The notes beneath the pieces were generated by a model. That model was not told the origin of the DNA. It ran no database searches and saw only the letters and a list, made by a program, of their open reading frames with translations. DNA of 17,162 nt from Peptococcaceae bacterium (GTDB lineage: Bacteria > Bacillota > Dehalobacteriia > UBA4068 > UBA4997). Made by a program: the position numbers and the translations under genes. The DNA is taken from NCBI GenBank assembly GCA_019421315.1, contig JAHZFN010000059.1, forward strand, positions 1 to 17,162. The letters run 5' to 3'. Each line of letters opens with the position of its first letter. Positions within the stretch are counted from its first letter, which is position 1. Below are positions 6,106 to 14,469 of the stretch, piece after piece.

Positions 6106-7500
6106 ATGGATTACACAGCCTTATACAGAAAATACAGACCTCGGAAATTCAGCCGGCTGGTGGGTCAGGAGCACATTGCCCAAACCCTGCTTAATGCCAT
6201 CAAGCAAGGGAAAGTTGCCCACGCTTATCTTTTCTGCGGTCCCAGGGGCACAGGCAAAACCTCTGCCGCTCAAATCATGAGCCGAGCCGTCAACTGCCTT
6301 GAACCCGTTGACAACGAACCATGCGGTAAATGCGAAGCCTGCCGCCGAATTTTGGCAGGCAACAGCCTGGATATTCTGGAAATCGACGCCGCCTCCAACC
6401 GCGGCATTGACGAAATGCGGGATCTGCGGGAACGTGTGAAATACGCACCGGCCCAAGAAAAATATAAAGTATACATCATTGACGAAGTTCATATGCTGAC
6501 AACGGAAGCCTTTAACGCTCTGCTGAAAACGCTGGAGGAACCGCCCAATCACGTTATCTTTATTTTGGCAACGACGGAGCCCCACAAGGTTCCCGTAACT
6601 GTAATTTCCCGCTGTCAACGCTTTGATTTTCACAGAATCGGGCAAAACGCTATCATCAATCATCTGGCAAATATCTGCAAAAACGAAAATGTCAACGCCA
6701 CACCCGAAGCATTGGAGCTGGTTGCCCGCCGTGCCGAAGGCGGCCTTAGGGATGCCATCAGCCTTTTGGATCAGTGCATAATTGCCTCCGACCAAGGCAT
6801 AACACTGCAAACCATATCGCAGGTTTTGGGCATTGTGGACGAAAATTTTGTGGCAAAAATGGCGGTTGCCATTGCAGGATGCAACGCCGTCGCAGTTATG
6901 AAAGGTGTCGATATTCTTTCGGCAGAGGGCAGAGATTTGCGGCAGTTTTTGCAGCAGCTTTTGGAATACGTCCGTCAGCAGCTGCTTTACGGCATAAGTC
7001 ATAAAAACAAAGCCACCATCGACAGCCGCCGTGCCCTGCAAATGCTCAGGGATTTGGTAGACGGCGACCAAAAGCTGAAAACATCACTGACACCCCGTTT
7101 AACATTAGAAATCGCCCTGCTGACAGCCTGCCGTCTGGAACAAAGCAGCGGTTCAAACCGCCCTGCGGCAACTGCCGCCCCGACCGACAATTCCGCCGCC
7201 CAAGCAAGCTCCAACTCCCAAGGGGCAAGACCTCGCCTTGCCGACGGTCAAATTTCACCGGAGCTTTGGAAAGCGATTTTACTGCAAACCAAGAAAGAGT
7301 CTGTGGTCAGCGTTGCGTACATGAAGATGGCAAAAACTCAGGAAATTCAAAACAAACCTTTGATTTTGGGATTTGCCGCCGCCAACCGCAACCACAAAGC
7401 AGGTGTTGAAGACCCCGAAAACAAAAGTAAAATCGAGCTGGCAATATCAAAGGTTTTCGGAAAAATGATGACAGTGTCAACCAAAGAGCTTGCCGAATAA
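6106..7500 (+). CDS. dnaX: DNA polymerase III clamp-loader subunit gamma/tau
   Basis: A 464-residue AAA+ ATPase that loads the beta sliding clamp. It begins MDYTALYRKYRPRKFSRLVG, a family hallmark. Walker A GPRGTGKTS is at 45-53 and a four-Cys zinc site is at C64, C73, C76 and C79. Walker B VYIIDEVHM is at 122-130, sensor 1 LATTEP at 154-159 and the SRC motif at 168-170. After the collar domain (to about 345), a Ser/Ala/Asn-rich linker (about 347-385) leads to a roughly 80-residue C-terminal domain starting ISPELWKAILLQ. It is shorter than Bacillus subtilis DnaX (about 563), so the polymerase/helicase-binding tail is reduced. I saw no A-AAA-AAG slippery site for a gamma frameshift. AAGGAG lies 7 nt before the ATG. 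The order dnaX-ybaB-recR is widely conserved. Confidence 0.97.
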   Translation: MDYTALYRKYRPRKFSRLVGQEHIAQTLLNAIKQGKVAHAYLFCGPRGTGKTSAAQIMSRAVNCLEPVDNEPCGKCEACRRILAGNSLDILEIDAASNRGIDEMRDLRERVKYAPAQEKYKVYIIDEVHMLTTEAFNALLKTLEEPPNHVIFILATTEPHKVPVTVISRCQRFDFHRIGQNAIINHLANICKNENVNATPEALELVARRAEGGLRDAISLLDQCIIASDQGITLQTISQVLGIVDENFVAKMAVAIAGCNAVAVMKGVDILSAEGRDLRQFLQQLLEYVRQQLLYGISHKNKATIDSRRALQMLRDLVDGDQKLKTSLTPRLTLEIALLTACRLEQSSGSNRPAATAAPTDNSAAQASSNSQGARPRLADGQISPELWKAILLQTKKESVVSVAYMKMAKTQEIQNKPLILGFAAANRNHKAGVEDPENKSKIELAISKVFGKMMTVSTKELAE

Positions 7501-7626
7501 TATAATTTATATAATACCGCCGAACCGAACACAAAAACGAGTTGCGGCAGCAACAATTATTTTTAAAGATTTGAAAATTTGAAGAATTAAAGATGAGAAA
7601 AAATTAAATTTAAGGAGAATACCGAT
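7501..7626 (+). other. dnaX-ybaB intergenic spacer
   Basis: A 126-nt AT-rich gap. It contains TATAAT-like stretches just after the dnaX stop and a small hairpin, GTTGC-GGCA-GCAAC, followed by a short T-rich run. Neither a promoter nor a terminator is convincing, but the spacing leaves room for separate control of ybaB-recR. Confidence 0.35.
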
Positions 7627-7929
7627 ATGGATATGCAAAAATTAATGCGTCAAGCACAGAAAATGCAAAACGAAATGAACAAAGCCCAGGAAAAACTGAA
7701 AGAAATGGAAGTTGAAGGAGCTGCAGGCGGCGGCGTGGTTAAAGTTACCGCAACAGGCGGTCAAAAAGTTACCGCCATCACTATCGACCCCGAAGTTGTG
7801 GACCCCAACGATGTTGAAATGCTGCAAGACCTGATTTTGGCAGCCATCAACGATGCCATGACCAAAGCCAACGAGCTTGCCAACAGCGAAATGGGCAAAA
7901 TCACAGGCGGCATGAAAATGCCCTTCTAA
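7627..7929 (+). CDS. ybaB: YbaB/EbfC family nucleoid-associated protein
   Basis: A 100-residue protein of the small DNA-binding YbaB/EbfC family. It forms dimers with tweezer-like helices and coats the nucleoid. The N-terminal helix (about 1-30) is rich in Met, Gln and Lys (MDMQKLMRQAQKMQNEMNKA). The central strands contain VEGAAGGGVVKVTATGGQKV, and the C-terminal helix carries DLILAAINDAMTKANEL. Length and sequence are typical. AAGGAG lies 9 nt before the ATG at 7627; a second in-frame ATG two codons later is possible. In many bacteria this gene lies between dnaX and recR, as here, and is thought to assist recombination or repair by an unclear mechanism. Confidence 0.95.
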   Translation: MDMQKLMRQAQKMQNEMNKAQEKLKEMEVEGAAGGGVVKVTATGGQKVTAITIDPEVVDPNDVEMLQDLILAAINDAMTKANELANSEMGKITGGMKMPF

Positions 7930-7955
7930 GTTTTTCCCAAAAAGCAACAGCTAAA

Positions 7956-7996
7956 AAAGCATTGCAAATATTTTTTGCAATGCTTTAAGATTTTTT
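7956..7996 (+). terminator. Strong hairpin/terminator between ybaB and recR
   Basis: A perfect 13-bp stem (AAAGCATTGCAAA with TTTGCAATGCTTT) closes a 5-nt loop. It is followed by AAGA and then six T. An A-run before the stem could also give termination on the minus strand. It lies 27 nt after the ybaB stop and 35 nt before recR, so it likely reduces readthrough into recR. Confidence 0.75.
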
Positions 7997-8030
7997 GTTA
8001 TTTAATTATTATCAGTATTATAGGTGAATC

Positions 8031-8636
8031 ATGGGAATGTATATGTATCCGCCGTCTATCCAGCGTCTGATTGAAACTCTTTCCAGACTGCCCGGAGTCG
8101 GCCCCAAAACCGCCCAGCGTTTGGCTTTTCATCTTCTGAACACCAGAGAAACCGATGCCGTCGGTTTATCAAAAGCAATTATCAACGCCAGAGAAACTGT
8201 CAAACGCTGCAAAATCTGCGGCAATTTAACAGATGAAGAAATTTGCTCCGTCTGCAAAGACCACAACCGTACCCAAACCACAATCTGCGTTGTGGAACAG
8301 CCGGGGGATTCCATCGTCATGGAAAAAACAGGCGAATACCGTGGACTGTACCACGTTTTGCACGGTGCGCTATCCCCAATGGAGGGTATCGGACCAAAAG
8401 AGTTGAATATCCAATCTCTGATGGACCGACTTCAGGACGGCAAAGTTAAAGAGGTTGTCATGGCAACCAACACCAGTGTTGAGGGGGAAGCAACCGCCAT
8501 GTATCTGGCACGCCTCATCAAACCTCTGGGCATAAAGGTCAGCCGTTTGGCTCACGGTATGCCCGTTGGCAACGACCTGGAATATACCGACGAAGCAACC
8601 TTGGCAAGAGCCTTGCTCGGCAGAAAAGAGCTTTAA
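8031..8636 (+). CDS. recR: Recombination mediator protein RecR
   Basis: A 201-residue protein of normal length for RecR, which with RecO/RecF helps load RecA onto gapped single-stranded DNA. The helix-hairpin-helix LPGVGPKTAQRLAFHLL is at 20-36. A C4 zinc finger has Cys60, Cys63, Cys72 and Cys75. The Toprim domain starts at TICVVEQPGD (84-93) and includes MATNTSVEGEATAMYLAR (144-161). The C-terminus has the expected SRLAHGMPVGNDLEYTDEAT-like segment. AGGTGA precedes the ATG at 8031; in-frame ATGs at 8037 and 8043 are alternatives. The gene is preceded by a strong hairpin (7956-7996) and I see no clear promoter of its own. It is the last gene of the plus-strand block. Confidence 0.97.
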   Translation: MGMYMYPPSIQRLIETLSRLPGVGPKTAQRLAFHLLNTRETDAVGLSKAIINARETVKRCKICGNLTDEEICSVCKDHNRTQTTICVVEQPGDSIVMEKTGEYRGLYHVLHGALSPMEGIGPKELNIQSLMDRLQDGKVKEVVMATNTSVEGEATAMYLARLIKPLGIKVSRLAHGMPVGNDLEYTDEATLARALLGRKEL

Positions 8637-8655
8637 CACAAACTTCATACAAACA

Positions 8656-8693
8656 AAAACCCTGTAAATTCACAAAAATTTACAGGGTTTTTT
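8656..8693 (+). terminator. Intrinsic terminator after recR
   Basis: A perfect 15-bp stem (8656-8670 with 8677-8691) closes the loop CACAAA. Its core is ACCCTGTAAATT/AATTTACAGGGT and it ends in a run of T. It closes the plus-strand replication block, about 20 nt after the recR stop. Confidence 0.92.
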
Positions 8694-8724
8694 ACGACGT
8701 GGATGTTTTAACGACGTGGATGTT
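8694..8724. repeat. Tandem duplication of a 14-bp motif
   Basis: ACGACGTGGATGTT occurs at 8694-8707 and again at 8711-8724 (period 17), directly between the recR terminator and the degenerate intergenic element. It looks like a small replication-slippage duplication. Confidence 0.75.
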
Positions 8725-8865
8725 GTTAAACTCCGTATATCGGTCTGTCCGCTATTTTAACTCGGCGAAACCTGTTATTGTACTTTCGTTTTTGTTATCT
8801 GGGTGCTTAGCGGTTTTCGTGCTAAGAAACAAGCAAAAACAAAGAATTAAAACCGCCGTATTGCA
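8724..8865. repeat. Degenerate intergenic element, copy A (after rnr)
   Basis: This gap shares blocks with two other gaps. TGTTAAACTCCGTATATC (8724-8741) matches copy B at 16 of 18 positions. CTCGgcgAAAcCTGtTATT (8761-8779) also matches copy B, with spacing differing by one base. TCGTGCTA (8817-8824) and GCCGTATTGCA (8855-8865) match copy C with almost equal spacing. No full open frame remains. It may be a decayed mobile or repeated sequence; I cannot name a family. Confidence 0.5.
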
Positions 8866-8869
8866 CCGT

Positions 8870-11218
8870 CTATTGATCCGCTGCCATAACAAAATCAATC
8901 TCCCCGTCATGAACGTCAACTCTGTCCAAAACAACCTCTATTTCATCACCCAGGCGGAAACTGCGGCGGCGGCCTTTCAGGGTCATAGCGCTTTTGATAA
9001 ACGTGTAATCATCGGCGGGCAAATCGCGAACGGCAATCCTGCCTTCGATGGTGTTGGGCAGTTCCACCCAAACCCCGGTATTGTTAAGCCCCGAAATATG
9101 ACCGACAAAATGTTCACCGATGTTGTTTTCCATGAACTGACAGCATTTCAAATCAACAGCATCCCGTTCCGCTTCCTCCGCCAAACGCTCCGTTACCGAT
9201 GCCTGTTCGGCATCGGCGGCAACCCGCACGGCAATTTTCCGCAATTCCTGCTTGCTCGGTCTGCCGCCAAAGCAAGCCTTAATAACCCGGTGAATTGACA
9301 AATCTGCATAACGGCGGATAGGCGATGTAAAGTGGCTGTAATAACGGCTTGCCAAACCGAAATGCCCGATTGCCTGCGGCGAATATTCAGCATGACACAT
9401 ACTCCGCAGTGCCAAAGTCTGCACAAACCTTTCCTCATCCTTGCCGCTGACTTGTTTCAGCATTTTTTGAAAATCTTTCGGTTTCAAGCCGCTTTTGCTC
9501 GGTTCAACACAAAGCCCCAAAGGCATTAAAGCCATGTTTAAATCCACCAGCTTTTCGTCTTTCGGACCTTCATGCACACGATAAACAAAGGGTATTTTCT
9601 GCCTATGATAATGGGTCGCCACTGTTTCGTTGGTAACAACCATGGCTTGTTCAATCATTTTTTCCGCCAAGCGCTGTTCCCTTTTGACAACATCCAGCAC
9701 CTCGCCTGTGGCATAATCCACAATAACCTTGGTTTCAGGCATATTGAAGTTGATGGCTCCGTGCCGCCAACGCTTTTTCTCCAGTCGTTTTTGCAGTTCT
9801 GCCAAAACCTCCAGCATGGGCAGCCACTGGGCATTTTCGCTGATTGCATTTTCGTCCTTATCCAAAAGCATTAAATTCACGGTGTCGTAATCAAACCTTT
9901 TATCCACCCGAATAACGCTTTGGTAAATATCATAATTCTCCACATTGCCGATTTGGTTGATTTCCATGGTGCAAGACATGGCAAGGCGGTCAACGCCCGC
10001 ATTCAGGCTGCAAATACCGTTGGAAAGCACCCTGGGCAGCATGGGCATAACACGGTCGGGCAGATACACCGAAGTCCCTCGGTTAAAAGCCTCCTTGTCA
10101 ATTATCGAATCCTGCTTGACATAATGGGCAACATCGGCAATATGCACGGAAAGCTCTATGTTGCCGTTTTCTAATTTGCGGCAGCTGACGGCATCGTCCA
10201 AATCCTTGGCATCAATGCCGTCGATGGTAACAAGCGGTTGTTCCCGCATATCCTTTCTTTCGGCAAAGTCCGCCTCGGTGATGGCAGCGGCGGCGTTTTC
10301 CGCCGCCTGCAAAACGGCAGGCGGAAAATCCTCAGGCAAATTATGCTGCCAAATCAGCGAAAGCATATCCACACCGTTTTCATCCTCTTTGCCCAGAACA
10401 CGAACGATTTTTCCCATAGGCGGCCGATTTTTATTGCCCCAATTTGTAATTTCGGCAATAACCTTATCGCCGGGTTCCACATCGTTTAAACTTTTAAAAG
10501 GCACCTCAACGGCAAAATTCAGCCTTTTTTCATCGGGGAAAACCAGGGCGTTCCTGCCCCAAAGGTCAAATGTACCGATCAGTTGGCGGTTGGCGTGTTC
10601 TTTAATTTTCAAAACCTCGCCCTCAGGGCGGAATTCGGAATTTTCGTCAAACTGCCGAATATCTCCGAAAACCCGCACCAAAACCTTGTCTTTGTGCAAA
10701 GCACCGCCTGTTTGCCTGCGGTGTATATAGATGTCGGGGAGTTCCGAAACACCCGTTTTCACAAAGCCAAAGCCTTTACTGTTGGCAAGAAAAGTACCCT
10801 CCAGAATACCGGCCTTTTCAGCGGGAATATACCGTTTTTTTGAATTAAGAACAACTTCATAATCCAGCTCCATTTTTCGGAGCATCTGCAAGAAAACCGT
10901 CAAATTTTCCGCGGTGTCGTTCCAACCCAAAACATCCGCCAATTCCTCGGCTTTTTTGCTTTTGTAATCCTCTCTGCCGATATAATCCAAAATTTGGCGG
11001 CGCAAATCCTCGTAACGGATTGCCACGGAATCCAGAACCTCCCTGGGAATATAATCATCGGGACGTCCTTTTTTTGATTTTTTGGCTTTTTTATGTCTAC
11101 CATGCAGCTCCGCTTTGGCACCGCTGCGGCGTTTTTGGTTTTTCTTATAATTTTTGTTATTTTCATGTTCATACTGCCTGCGGCTCTCATGCTCATGAAA
11201 TTTTTGTTTTTTCTTCAT
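8870..11218 (-). CDS. rnr: Ribonuclease R (RNB family 3'-5' exoribonuclease)
   Basis: A 782-residue exoribonuclease that degrades structured RNA processively from the 3' end. Residues 1-51 are a Lys/Asn/His-rich basic tail. A winged-helix region (about 60-135) and cold-shock RNA-binding domains (about 138-275) follow, the first with GTFLANSKGFGFVKT. The RNB catalytic domain contains TIDGIDAKDLDDAV (331-344), with metal-binding Asp333, Asp339, Asp341 and Asp342, and YYSHFTSPIRRYADL (626-640). An S1 domain occupies about 700-780. The protein ends just after S1, without a long Lys-rich C-terminal tail. The ATG at 11218 has no good Shine-Dalgarno at normal distance; the nearest AAGG is 14 nt away inside a tandem repeat. 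The common neighbour smpB is not seen here. Convergent with recR. Confidence 0.96.
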   Translation of the reverse strand: MKKKQKFHEHESRRQYEHENNKNYKKNQKRRSGAKAELHGRHKKAKKSKKGRPDDYIPREVLDSVAIRYEDLRRQILDYIGREDYKSKKAEELADVLGWNDTAENLTVFLQMLRKMELDYEVVLNSKKRYIPAEKAGILEGTFLANSKGFGFVKTGVSELPDIYIHRRQTGGALHKDKVLVRVFGDIRQFDENSEFRPEGEVLKIKEHANRQLIGTFDLWGRNALVFPDEKRLNFAVEVPFKSLNDVEPGDKVIAEITNWGNKNRPPMGKIVRVLGKEDENGVDMLSLIWQHNLPEDFPPAVLQAAENAAAAITEADFAERKDMREQPLVTIDGIDAKDLDDAVSCRKLENGNIELSVHIADVAHYVKQDSIIDKEAFNRGTSVYLPDRVMPMLPRVLSNGICSLNAGVDRLAMSCTMEINQIGNVENYDIYQSVIRVDKRFDYDTVNLMLLDKDENAISENAQWLPMLEVLAELQKRLEKKRWRHGAINFNMPETKVIVDYATGEVLDVVKREQRLAEKMIEQAMVVTNETVATHYHRQKIPFVYRVHEGPKDEKLVDLNMALMPLGLCVEPSKSGLKPKDFQKMLKQVSGKDEERFVQTLALRSMCHAEYSPQAIGHFGLASRYYSHFTSPIRRYADLSIHRVIKACFGGRPSKQELRKIAVRVAADAEQASVTERLAEEAERDAVDLKCCQFMENNIGEHFVGHISGLNNTGVWVELPNTIEGRIAVRDLPADDYTFIKSAMTLKGRRRSFRLGDEIEVVLDRVDVHDGEIDFVMAADQ

Positions 11219-11221
11219 TAT

Positions 11222-11257
11222 ACTATTTATTACCTTATAACTATTTATTACCTTATT
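11222..11257. repeat. 18-bp tandem repeat immediately upstream of rnr
   Basis: On the plus strand ACTATTTATTACCTTATA (11222-11239) is followed at once by ACTATTTATTACCTTATT (11240-11257): 17 of 18 identical. Read toward rnr, each copy carries AAGG, the only Shine-Dalgarno-like sequence there, so copy number could affect translation of rnr. Confidence 0.85.
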
Positions 11258-11356
11258 ATTAATTATTTTATTTTTTAATTTTATCGGTGTTTTGATTACA
11301 CCAACCTAAAACGCTTCAAAAAACGTGCAGGGCAAATTCTTATTTACATTGCTGTC

Positions 11357-11477
11357 TGTTAAGCTTCGTATATCGAACAACTGACACTTGCAGCCTCAGT
11401 TAAATCTGATATTGCCGAACCAAGCATATAAATAATACACCAAGGAATGTGTTGCGGTTCATGGCACTGTATTGCAA
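11357..11477. repeat. Degenerate intergenic element, copy B (after uvrA)
   Basis: Contains TGTTAAGCTTCGTATATC (11357-11374) and CTCAGTTAAATCTGATATT (11395-11413), related to copy A in the same order and orientation. Near its end GTATTGCAA (11469-11477) is shared with copy C. The rest of the 11219-11483 gap holds the rnr leader, its tandem repeat and a short hairpin (GGTGT...ACACC near 11286-11302) without a T-run on the coding side. I see no convincing uvrA terminator. Confidence 0.5.
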
Positions 11478-11483
11478 GGTTTA

Positions 11484-14381
11484 TTATTTTTCTGAAATAT
11501 ATTTCTGCAAAAATTTGCCCGTGTAGGACTTTTCTTCTCTGCAAAGCTCTTCAGGTGTGCCTGCGAAAATCACCCGGCCGCCGCGATTGCCGCCCTCAGG
11601 ACCCAAATCAATGATGTAGTCGGCACATTTGATAACATCCAGATTATGCTCAATCACAATAACGGTATCGCCCGCCTCAACCAGCCTGTCCAAAATTTTC
11701 AGCAAGCGTTTAATATCGTCAATATGCAAGCCTGTCGTGGGTTCGTCCAGGATATAAACACTTTTGCCGTTACTGCGGCGGCTCAGCTCCGTCGCCAGTT
11801 TAACCCTCTGGGCTTCGCCGCCCGAGAGAGTCGTGGCACTCTGCCCCAGCTTGATGTAGCCCAAACCGACATCCTGCAAAACTTTTATTTTGCGGTAAAT
11901 CCGCGGCTGATTGGCAAAAAAGTCGCACGCCTCGTCCACCGTCATTTCCAAAACGTCGGCGATGTTCTTGCCTTTATATTTTACCTCCAAAGTTTCTCGG
12001 TTATACCGTTTGCCCTTGCAGACCTCACAGGGAACGTAAACGTCGGGCAAAAAGTGCATTTCGATGGTGATAATGCCGTCGCCCTGGCAGGATTCGCAGC
12101 GGCCGCCGCTGATATTAAAGCTGAACCGTCCGGGTTTATAGCCCCGCATTTTTGCCTCCTGGGTTTGGGCAAAAAGCTCACGGATTAAGCTGAAAACTCC
12201 CGTATAGGTGGCGGGATTGGAACGGGGCGTTCTGCCGATGGGGCTTTGGTCGATGTCAATGACCTTTTCCAGATGTTCCAGACCGCAGATTTCGGAATAT
12301 TTGCCCGCCTGCGTTCTGGCGCCGTTTAATTTTGCCGCCAAAACATTATAAAGAATATCGTTGACCAAGGTGCTTTTGCCGCTGCCGCTGACACCTGTAA
12401 CGCAGGTGAAAACACCGATCGGAAAGCTGACGTCGATGTTTTTCAGGTTGTTTTCGGCACAGCCCTTAACAGTCAGCCATTTTTCGCCTGTGGGGCGGCG
12501 ATATTCGGGAACTTCAATTTTCTTTTTGCCCGATAAATACTGCCCCGTTATGGAATTTTCCGCCTGCATAATTTCCTGCGGTGTGCCTGCCGCCACCAAC
12601 TCACCGCCCCGGCGGCCTGCTTTTGGTCCGATATCAATGATATAGTCTGCTTCCAGCATGGTTTCCTCGTCATGCTCCACAACCAAAACGGTGTTGCCGA
12701 TGTCCCGCAGTCGTTTCAATGTATTGATCAGCTGTTGGTTATCCCTTTGGTGCAGACCGATACTGGGTTCGTCCAGAATATACAGCACACCCATCAGCGA
12801 AGAACCGATTTGGGTTGCCAGTCGGATGCGCTGTGCCTCGCCACCGGAAAGAGTGCCTGCGGAACGGCTCAGCGTTAAATAATCCAAACCAACGTTGACC
12901 AAAAAATTCAGTCTTTCGTTAATTTCACGCAAAATCAAGCGGGCAATCTGTTCCTCCCGCTCCGTCAAAACCAAACCCGCAAAAAATCCCTTAGCCTCCA
13001 GAATGGTCATTTTGCAGACCTCGTCAATATTCTTTTCCGCATTTTGCATTTTGCCGCCCACATCTTCTCTGCCAATCAGGGTAACAGCCAAAGACTCAGG
13101 CTTCAGTCTGGCGCCGTGGCAATCAGGGCATGGCAGAAACGCCATGTATTTTTCGATTTCATCCCGAATATATTTGGAGGGAGATTCTCGGTATCTTCTT
13201 TCAAAATTGGGAATCAGACCTTCCCAAGGCTTATTATAAACCTTATGATTACCGTTGCTGTCCAGATATTCCATGGTTACAACCTCGCCGCCGGTGCCGT
13301 AAAGAATTTTGTCCAAATCCTGCGGTCGTAAATCCTTGATGGGGGTGTCCATAGAAAAGCCGTATTTGTCGGCAACATGGCTGATATAACGAAAATACCA
13401 GCCTTGGGTGTTGGCATTCCAATGCACCAAACCGCCTTCGTTCAAAGAAAGGTCGGCATTGGTAATCAGGCGGTCGGGGTCAACTTTCATCGAATAGCCC
13501 AAACCAGAACAGGTGGGACAAGCACCGAAAGGATTGTTAAAAGAAAACATTCTCGGTGTCAGCTCCTCAAAGCTGATTCCGCAATGGGGGCAGGCAAATT
13601 CCTGATTATACATTTTTTCTTCGGAATAGCTTTCCTCGTTGCCCTCATCGTCAAGCCGTGTGTTTTGGCTCAAAACCACAACAATACCGCCGCCCATTTC
13701 CATGGCGGTTTCCAAAGATTCTGCCAAGCGTTTTTCCACGCCTTCACGCACAATCAAACGATCCACAACAACCTGAATAATATGCTTTTTGTTTTTATCA
13801 AGTTTAATCTCATCGTCCAGGCTGTAAATTTCGCCGTCAATGCGAACCCGAACATAACCCTCGCTTTTCACCTGTGCCAAAAGCTTTTGATGTTCGCCCT
13901 TGCGGCCGTAAACCTTGGGCGCCAAAATTTGAATTTTGGTTCTTTCGGGCAATGTCATAACATTATCGACAATCTGGTCGACAGACTGCTTGCTGACAGA
14001 CCTGCCGCAGCTTGGGCAATGGGGATGACCGACTCTGGCAAAAAGCAAACGCAGATAATCATAAATTTCCGTAACAGTACCCACTGTGGAACGAGGATTG
14101 CGGCTGGTAGTTTTTTGGTCGATGGAAATGGCGGGCGAAAGACCTTCGATTGTGTCCACCTGCGGTTTTTCCATCTGCCCCAAAAACTGACGGGCATATG
14201 CCGAAAGGCTTTCCATGTATCGTCTTTGACCCTCGGCATATATGGTATCGAAAGCCAGAGAGCTTTTGCCGCTGCCCGAAAGACCAGTAATCACAACCAG
14301 CTTGTCCCTGGGGATTTTCACATCAATATTTTTTAAATTGTTTTGTCTTGCCCCTTTAATTTCAATAAATTCTTTACTCAT
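11484..14381 (-). CDS. uvrA: Excinuclease ABC subunit A
   Basis: A 965-residue damage-recognition ATPase of nucleotide excision repair; it scans DNA as a dimer and loads UvrB. The first ATPase half has Walker A GLSGSGKSS (33-41) and signature LSGGEAQRIRLA (511-522) with ILDEPSIGLH. Cys pairs lie at 122/125, in the first zinc module at 264/267 and 288/291, and at 418/421. The second half has GVSGSGKST (663-671), a zinc finger at Cys762, 765, 785 and 788, LSGGEAQRVKLA (852-863) and ILDEPTTGLH. Length and domain order are normal. The start ATG at 14381 has GAGG 12 nt upstream in a purine-rich leader, slightly distant. uvrB, often adjacent, is not in the window. No typical Gram-positive LexA box (CGAAC-N4-GTTCG) was found upstream. 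Confidence 0.98.
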   Translation of the reverse strand: MSKEFIEIKGARQNNLKNIDVKIPRDKLVVITGLSGSGKSSLAFDTIYAEGQRRYMESLSAYARQFLGQMEKPQVDTIEGLSPAISIDQKTTSRNPRSTVGTVTEIYDYLRLLFARVGHPHCPSCGRSVSKQSVDQIVDNVMTLPERTKIQILAPKVYGRKGEHQKLLAQVKSEGYVRVRIDGEIYSLDDEIKLDKNKKHIIQVVVDRLIVREGVEKRLAESLETAMEMGGGIVVVLSQNTRLDDEGNEESYSEEKMYNQEFACPHCGISFEELTPRMFSFNNPFGACPTCSGLGYSMKVDPDRLITNADLSLNEGGLVHWNANTQGWYFRYISHVADKYGFSMDTPIKDLRPQDLDKILYGTGGEVVTMEYLDSNGNHKVYNKPWEGLIPNFERRYRESPSKYIRDEIEKYMAFLPCPDCHGARLKPESLAVTLIGREDVGGKMQNAEKNIDEVCKMTILEAKGFFAGLVLTEREEQIARLILREINERLNFLVNVGLDYLTLSRSAGTLSGGEAQRIRLATQIGSSLMGVLYILDEPSIGLHQRDNQQLINTLKRLRDIGNTVLVVEHDEETMLEADYIIDIGPKAGRRGGELVAAGTPQEIMQAENSITGQYLSGKKKIEVPEYRRPTGEKWLTVKGCAENNLKNIDVSFPIGVFTCVTGVSGSGKSTLVNDILYNVLAAKLNGARTQAGKYSEICGLEHLEKVIDIDQSPIGRTPRSNPATYTGVFSLIRELFAQTQEAKMRGYKPGRFSFNISGGRCESCQGDGIITIEMHFLPDVYVPCEVCKGKRYNRETLEVKYKGKNIADVLEMTVDEACDFFANQPRIYRKIKVLQDVGLGYIKLGQSATTLSGGEAQRVKLATELSRRSNGKSVYILDEPTTGLHIDDIKRLLKILDRLVEAGDTVIVIEHNLDVIKCADYIIDLGPEGGNRGGRVIFAGTPEELCREEKSYTGKFLQKYISEK

Positions 14382-14440
14382 TTTTTTTCTTTTCCTCTTT
14401 TTTTTGTTGCCTCTTGTTTTTCTTTTTACGCCTGCAATAC

Positions 14441-14469
14441 ACTATGTTTCACATATTTTCTTATCCCAA
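14441..14469 (-). promoter_or_regulatory. Possible uvrA promoter
   Basis: On the minus strand TTGGGA (14469-14464), a 17-nt spacer and CATAGT (14446-14441). Both boxes have two mismatches to consensus. The spacing and the distance of about 60 nt to the uvrA start are reasonable. Confidence 0.35.

Noticed and set aside
6121..7071. Minus-strand open frame of 316 codons opposite dnaX
   Set aside because: It lies fully inside dnaX, whose Walker, zinc and SRC motifs are intact; no own ribosome binding site or recognisable domain.
7501..7560. Promoter-like TATAAT strings and a 5-bp hairpin after dnaX
   Set aside because: No -35 box at 16-18 nt with acceptable match, and the hairpin is too short for a terminator call.
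8699..9298. Plus-strand open frame running from the recR-rnr gap into rnr
   Set aside because: It begins inside the tandem duplication, lacks a ribosome binding site and mostly overlaps rnr antisense.
13377..14336. Plus-strand open frame of 319 codons opposite uvrA
   Set aside because: It covers the conserved N-terminal ATPase of uvrA on the other strand and has no motif of its own.
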